Shown: positions 59,816 to 64,000 of the stretch, one piece after another
How the letters are laid out: every line of letters starts with the position of its first letter
How positions within the stretch are numbered: the stretch's first letter is position 1
Assembly (NCBI RefSeq): GCF_017744675.1
Contig: NZ_JAGIAV010000004.1
Coordinates: forward strand, 62,001-126,000
DNA from: Flavobacterium sp.
Lineage (GTDB): Bacteria > Bacteroidota > Bacteroidia > Flavobacteriales > Flavobacteriaceae
DNA length: 64,000 nt
Reading direction: 5' to 3'
Made by a program: the position numbers and the translations under genes
Notes under the pieces: model-generated
Seen by the model: the letters and a program-made list of their open reading frames with translations, nothing else
The model's database searches: none
Told to the model about the DNA's origin: nothing

Positions 59816-61402
59816 TTAAAGCAAAATGCTTTTTTCGATATTAATTTGTTCCAAAAACGATTGATCGTGCGAAATCACAATTAAAGTGCCTTGATATTCA
59901 TTGATTGCCGCTGTCAGGATTTCGATATTCTGAATATCCAGATTGTTTGTAGGTTCGTCTAAGATTATAATCTCAGGCGATTCGTTGCTAATAGTAAGAC
60001 AACACAGCATTAATCGCATTCTCTCACCTCCGCTTAGCGCACTGCAAGGTTTATCCCAATCGTTTTTAGAAAATAAAAAACGATTCAATCTCATTTTTAT
60101 GTCATGCTCCTCTAAACCGCAATCGTTGAAAACTTGAGCCTGTTCGTAAATTTTAAGATCTTGATTCAATAAAGAATAATCCTGATCGATATAAATTGCT
60201 TTTTTAGCTAGAGATGTAATCTGTCCTTTCGTTGGACTCAACTCTCCGAGAATGATTTTGATTAAAGTTGTTTTTCCAGAACCATTTAATCCCTTTATAA
60301 CCAGACGATCGCCAGATAGAACTTCAAAACTAAGATCGTCTCTCCAAAGCTCTTTCTCTCCATAATTATAATTGATTTCTAAAGCTTTAAAAAGAACCTT
60401 GCCTTTAAGGACAGAAGTAGCATTAAAACCAAATTTCATCTGATCTATTGCTGGAAGCGACGAACGCAACTGTCTTAAATCTTCTGAAATACCGCTTATT
60501 TTTTCGGCATGAACATCTTTAAGTTTCGAGCTGCTGTTCTCCGCTTTATTTCTCAGCGTATTCATCATAATCCTAGCAACACCTGATTTCTCCTGTTTCT
60601 TTTTGCCTCTCGAATCCAGTTTATTCTGGCGTTCTATACTTTCTCGTTCCTTTTCTTTGGCTTTTTTCAATGCTTTTTCTTTACTCTGAACATCTTGTTC
60701 TAAAGCATTGTTTTCTACTTTTTTCTGTACGTTGTAAAAATCATAACCGCCGCCATAGACCGAAATTTCATTTTTAGTCATTTCTAAAGTCTTATTCAAA
60801 ATATTAAGCAGTGTTCTGTCATGGCTGACAACTAAAAGCGTACTCGATGTAGATTTTATGAAATCGTATAATAAAGTTCTTCCAGCAAAATCCAGATGAT
60901 TGCTAGGTTCGTCTAACAAAACCAAATCGGATTCGTGAATCATGATTCCTGCTAGAAAGACCTTCGTTTTTTGTCCGCCGCTTAGAGTTTCCATTTTTTG
61001 GTTTAGATCTAAATCGTGCAACTGCCAGTAAGACAACGCTTCATTGCAACGGTCTTCTATTGTCCAATCGTCATCAAGCAATTGAAGATTTTCTTCGGTT
61101 ACAACACCTTCAAGTATTTCTTTAAGTGATGCTACTTTTTCCTTTATACGTAAAGCTTCAGCAATGGTCAATCCATTAAACTGTCCAAATAATTGCGGAA
61201 CAAAATAAGGTTTTGAATTCTGAATAATCTGTCCTGAAAAAGGCTGCAGTTCGCCAGCAATAATTTTTAAAAGTGTAGATTTCCCCACACCATTATTTCC
61301 GACCAAAGCGGTTTTGTCGTGATTGTTTAGCGTAAAGCTAATGTTTTGAAACAGCATGTCTTTGTTCTCATGCTGATAAGAGATATTTTGAAGAATAAGC
61401 AT
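59816..61402 (-). CDS. ABC-F family ATPase
   Basis: A 528-residue soluble protein with two ABC ATPase domains: GNNGVGKST/LSGGQKTKVFLAG/VLLDEPSNHLD and GLNGSGKTT/LSGGERMRLML/IILDEPTNNLD. The charged linker between them (~240-310, EKALKKAKEKERESIERQNKL) is the ABC-F P-site tip region. Members act on ribosomes in translation or antibiotic resistance. No membrane partner is present. Whether it is a resistance protein cannot be told from sequence alone. Confidence 0.92.
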   Translation of the reverse strand: MLILQNISYQHENKDMLFQNISFTLNNHDKTALVGNNGVGKSTLLKIIAGELQPFSGQIIQNSKPYFVPQLFGQFNGLTIAEALRIKEKVASLKEILEGVVTEENLQLLDDDWTIEDRCNEALSYWQLHDLDLNQKMETLSGGQKTKVFLAGIMIHESDLVLLDEPSNHLDFAGRTLLYDFIKSTSSTLLVVSHDRTLLNILNKTLEMTKNEISVYGGGYDFYNVQKKVENNALEQDVQSKEKALKKAKEKERESIERQNKLDSRGKKKQEKSGVARIMMNTLRNKAENSSSKLKDVHAEKISGISEDLRQLRSSLPAIDQMKFGFNATSVLKGKVLFKALEINYNYGEKELWRDDLSFEVLSGDRLVIKGLNGSGKTTLIKIILGELSPTKGQITSLAKKAIYIDQDYSLLNQDLKIYEQAQVFNDCGLEEHDIKMRLNRFLFSKNDWDKPCSALSGGERMRLMLCCLTISNESPEIIILDEPTNNLDIQNIEILTAAINEYQGTLIVISHDQSFLEQINIEKSILL

Positions 61403-61542
61403 AATTCCTTTCTTTTATAGATAAATATTCTAGCAGCCACAAACTTGCGGTTGCCACTAAATTTTCCTGAAAGAAATTATTTTTCACATAGAGCGATGCT
61501 TATTTAAGAAGTGCAAAGATATTTATTTTAGTTTTAAAAATC

Positions 61543-61585
61543 AAAAAACCATTCTAACGATTGTTAAGAATGGTTTTTTAACATT
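61543..61585. terminator. Terminator of the lipoprotein gene
   Basis: A 16-17-bp stem with one bulged base (AAAAAACCATTCTAAC with GTTAAGAATGGTTTTTT), downstream of the minus-strand gene that ends at 61609. T-runs exist on both sides. Confidence 0.75.
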
Positions 61586-61608
61586 GAATTACGTTGTAAC
61601 TCTATATT

Positions 61609-61974
61609 TTAAATTTTACTAAATGTTAGTTTGGCTTCTTTGGTATCTAGAATTAATGTATCGTCTGTGATGGTACTTTCACAAACATAAGGTGTTCCAA
61701 CTTCGTCTTTAATAACAAGTTTTTTACCTTTTTGCGTTAACGCGTATGTTCCGTCTGTAATTTCACGAAGTAGATATCCGGTCACATGCCCATCTTCTGT
61801 AAAGGTAAGCATTCCATTGGCCAAAATCGCGCTTTTTGTAGAATCAGAAACAGATTCTTTTGGTTCTACGGCAGTAACTTTCCATGAATTCACAAGCTTG
61901 TCTCTTTTAAGATGGCATGAAACTATTACGACAGCAATTGCAATTACGAGGGTAAATAATTTAAAGTTTTTCAT
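61609..61974 (-). CDS. Lipocalin-like lipoprotein
   Basis: A 121-residue lipoprotein: hydrophobic signal with lipobox IVSC (Cys near 20), then NSWKVTAVEPKE and strands (GMLTFTEDGHVTGYLLREITDGTYALTQKGKKLVIKD) of the lipocalin-like or DUF5004-like type common in Bacteroidota. The start is placed at 61974, since the longer frame would put a second hydrophobic stretch in front of the signal. Function unknown. Confidence 0.82.
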   Translation of the reverse strand: MKNFKLFTLVIAIAVVIVSCHLKRDKLVNSWKVTAVEPKESVSDSTKSAILANGMLTFTEDGHVTGYLLREITDGTYALTQKGKKLVIKDEVGTPYVCESTITDDTLILDTKEAKLTFSKI

Positions 61975-62191
61975 GATTTTGTGATTAAAAGTTAAACAGT
62001 AAAAAGTTACAAAAAAAAACGACATTAAAATACTCGTAGTCAAATATTTATAAAGATTTTTCTTTACTTCTTAAATTGTGTTGCTTTTAATACAGAAAGC
62101 CTTTGTTTTTGGGACTTCAACTGATAACCAGTTGTTTAAAAATTGACGTTAAACGTAATTAAAACACATCTAACAGACTTCCTAAACTAGA

Positions 62192-63133
62192 TTAATTTAG
62201 AGTTAAAGCTCCTAAAATTTCTTCGTACATAAACGGACCTCCAGGATAAGTTGCCGTATAATCCAGATTCATCCAAACTTGGCCACGTTCGTCTATATGG
62301 TAATGCAGTTTTTTGCCGTAGCTTTCTTTTACAAAGAGAACATTTTTAATCAAATAATTGACTTTTTCCAGATCGATCATTGAACCAATCAAAATTTCAG
62401 GATAAATATGGCCTTTGGTATGAATAAGGCGGGGAGTTCCGCCAATTGAGCGCACGGCAGCTGCCATTAAAATAGAGTGATCATCGCAATCGCCTGAGAA
62501 ATACTCAAGAGATTCGCTGGCGGTTGCGATATAATCACCTTCTTTTGGATCGTTTACGTAATTCCATCTGCTATTTATTTCTTTAAAAACAGCAAAACAC
62601 TGAATTATTGTACGATAATCTGAATAACCTCTAATGCCCTTAAAGTGTTTTGTAGTTGCCATAATAGCAAAGTTTCGCACTTTAGGATTTTGGTATTCTA
62701 TTGCATTTATAATCTTTGACTTATTAGGAAACGGAAGCAGTTTGGCTACAATAATATCTTGAGGATACGGATTGTCTGACATGGTATAAATCATAGAATT
62801 GTAATCTTCTGAGATTTCGCTAAAGCCATAATTTCCAATTACCGACCCGTAAAACAGAATTAATAAATAAACTGCAACACATAGAATAATTATAGTTCTA
62901 AGGTACATCAGAACGAAAAAAATTGTGGCAAAAACAAAAATAAAGATGAATACGCGATCCAGATTGAATGGCCATTCTAAATCGATTAAATTTTGATGCA
63001 ATATGATGAAAATCGGTATAGTAATCAAAAGACTCAACAGCGAAATAATAATCCTGTCCCACGGCGATTTCACCTGAAGTTTGGATTTTAAATACGGTAA
63101 GTCAATTTTAGGGAACTTCATCATACGAATCAA
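62192..63133 (-). CDS. Membrane protein with transglutaminase-like domain
   Basis: A 313-residue protein with about three membrane helices (~28-46, ~58-77, ~80-98) and a C-terminal transglutaminase/cysteine protease fold: Cys216 in FSGDCDDHS, His242 in GHIYPEI and Asp291 in NLDYTATYP give the catalytic triad. Soluble part probably outside or at the membrane. The substrate is unknown. It lies ten bases downstream of a substrate-binding protein gene. Confidence 0.88.
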   Translation of the reverse strand: MIRMMKFPKIDLPYLKSKLQVKSPWDRIIISLLSLLITIPIFIILHQNLIDLEWPFNLDRVFIFIFVFATIFFVLMYLRTIIILCVAVYLLILFYGSVIGNYGFSEISEDYNSMIYTMSDNPYPQDIIVAKLLPFPNKSKIINAIEYQNPKVRNFAIMATTKHFKGIRGYSDYRTIIQCFAVFKEINSRWNYVNDPKEGDYIATASESLEYFSGDCDDHSILMAAAVRSIGGTPRLIHTKGHIYPEILIGSMIDLEKVNYLIKNVLFVKESYGKKLHYHIDERGQVWMNLDYTATYPGGPFMYEEILGALTLN

Positions 63134-63143
63134 AAAAGCAGAA

Positions 63144-63995
63144 TTACAATGCTTTTACGGTTTCTACAAAAATACTTTTTTTATCAATAATTCCCAGATC
63201 AAATAATTGATTTTGAATTTTATTAAAAGATTTTTCTGTCAAATTTTTCTGCGACCACTGAGTCAGTTTCAACCACTCTTTAATATCTTCTGCTTTCTGA
63301 TTGAAAAGTTTAGATAATTTCTTGTCGATTTCTGGAATTTCTTTAAAATCAACTGTTGTTTTGTTGATTATTCTAAGAATCGTCTCTACTGTTTTGGCAT
63401 TCTTTTTTAAGAACTCATCGCGTCCTACAATGACAAATGAAGGCCAAGGAGTAGGGCAGTCGTCTATTCTTCTAAAAATGCCTTTGTCTACAAGAGGTTT
63501 GGTCATAAAACGTTCCCACATAAAATAATCGGCTTTTTTGTTGGTCAATGCATCAACAGCTCCATCTATGGTGTTTACAATCTCAAATTCAAGATCATCC
63601 ATTTCCCATCCTTGCTCGTTTGCATTGACATAAGCCATTAATTGTGATCCCGAACCCAATCTAGAGATAGCGGCTTTTTTATTTTTAAGGTCTTTCAGTG
63701 TTTGAAAATCAGATTTAGCATCAACATGAATTCCCCAAATTAAGGGAGACTGCACGTAAACCTGAACAATCTTGCTCGGATTTCCAGCTGAAATATCTTT
63801 TAAAATTCCTTCGGTCAAAATAACAGCCAAATCTGTTTCTCCATCACGAAGCATTTGACACATTTTTCCCGTTCCTTCGGGTACATCGGTCCATTCTAAG
63901 CTGATGTTCTCTTCTTCAAATTCGCCATTTTCAATGCATAGATGCCATGGCAAATTGAAGTGTTCCGGAACACCCGCAATTTTGACAGTTTTCAT
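63144..63995 (-). CDS. Periplasmic-binding-protein-like protein, NMT1/THI5 type, without signal peptide
   Basis: A 283-residue protein with the type II solute-binding fold: VAGVPEHF-like start (IAGVPEHFNLP), DLAVILTEGILKDISAGNP, ISRLGSGSQLMAYV and the hinge region. It starts MKTVKIAGVPEHFNLPWHL without signal peptide or lipobox, and there is no ABC permease or ATPase gene next to it, so it is probably a cytoplasmic binding protein or enzyme related to THI5-like proteins. Five bases remain upstream in the window, so a longer N-terminus is not excluded. Confidence 0.83.
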   Translation of the reverse strand: MKTVKIAGVPEHFNLPWHLCIENGEFEEENISLEWTDVPEGTGKMCQMLRDGETDLAVILTEGILKDISAGNPSKIVQVYVQSPLIWGIHVDAKSDFQTLKDLKNKKAAISRLGSGSQLMAYVNANEQGWEMDDLEFEIVNTIDGAVDALTNKKADYFMWERFMTKPLVDKGIFRRIDDCPTPWPSFVIVGRDEFLKKNAKTVETILRIINKTTVDFKEIPEIDKKLSKLFNQKAEDIKEWLKLTQWSQKNLTEKSFNKIQNQLFDLGIIDKKSIFVETVKAL

Positions 63996-64000
63996 TTATT

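Noticed and set aside
61609..62043. Longer lipoprotein frame starting at 62043
   Set aside because: It would place another hydrophobic stretch before a complete lipoprotein signal; the ATG at 61974 starts the normal signal.

Overview
The window is AT-rich, densely coded chromosomal DNA from a member of the Flavobacteriaceae, most likely Flavobacterium. The evidence is the Bacteroidota promoter form (TTG, about 19-21 bases, TAnnTTTG) before several genes, families typical of the group (CcsBA-type cytochrome c assembly protein, DUF3667, CvfB, DUF2853, a deoxyhypusine-synthase-like protein, YpdA of the bacillithiol system), and many long perfect hairpins between genes. I see no phage, plasmid, insertion sequence, CRISPR array or rRNA operon. 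One tRNA gene (Val, anticodon TAC) is present.

Layout. 1-5.5 kb: the 3' part of a cytochrome c assembly gene, two small membrane proteins, and an ECF sigma/anti-sigma pair with its divergent intergenic region. 5.5-8 kb: exported glutathione peroxidase, acetyltransferase, exported thioredoxin. 8-17.3 kb: menaquinone genes menD, menB, menA and menC, interspersed with DUF2853, CvfB, a metallo-beta-lactamase-fold hydrolase and a TPR protein. 17.3-25 kb: HhH protein, CYTH phosphatase, YpdA, an OmpA-like protein, a decayed copy of the ypdA 3' end, SelO, MsrA, a class V aminotransferase. 25-31 kb: a repeat-filled gap, an APC permease and a tight minus-strand run (methyltransferase, M23 peptidase, two small exported proteins, NTF2-like protein).

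30.4-36.9 kb: PlsC-type acyltransferase, an XRE regulator divergent from an M14 peptidase with four matching palindromes between them, an Lrp regulator, PEP carboxylase and a DinB protein. 36.9-43.4 kb: RecQ, then a polyamine-type operon (possible leader ORF, arginine decarboxylase, deoxyhypusine-synthase-like enzyme, acidic-tail protein) and aroB. 43.6-50 kb: proline dehydrogenase, an exporter ABC protein, tRNA-Val, a SpoT-like HD hydrolase, a short endonuclease V. 50-58.3 kb: small stress and regulatory genes, including a ChrB-AraC fusion, a Crp/Fnr gene and an SDR gene that share a palindromic site, methionine aminopeptidase, and an ArsR-SRPBCC-DoxX-DUF4256 operon. 58.6-64 kb: penicillin-acylase-type hydrolase, ABC-F ATPase, a lipoprotein, a transglutaminase-like membrane protein and a substrate-binding protein without signal peptide.

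The clearest themes are menaquinone synthesis, thiol and oxidative-stress repair (glutathione peroxidase, MsrA, YpdA, SelO, thioredoxin) and polyamine metabolism. No complete unknown system is obvious. The most interesting points are the arginine decarboxylase/DHS-like/acidic-protein operon with its leader, the MBL hydrolase in the men cluster as a candidate thioesterase, the three regulator/operator sets, the ypdA remnant, and a tandemly duplicated intergenic element with a compensatory base change in its hairpin.
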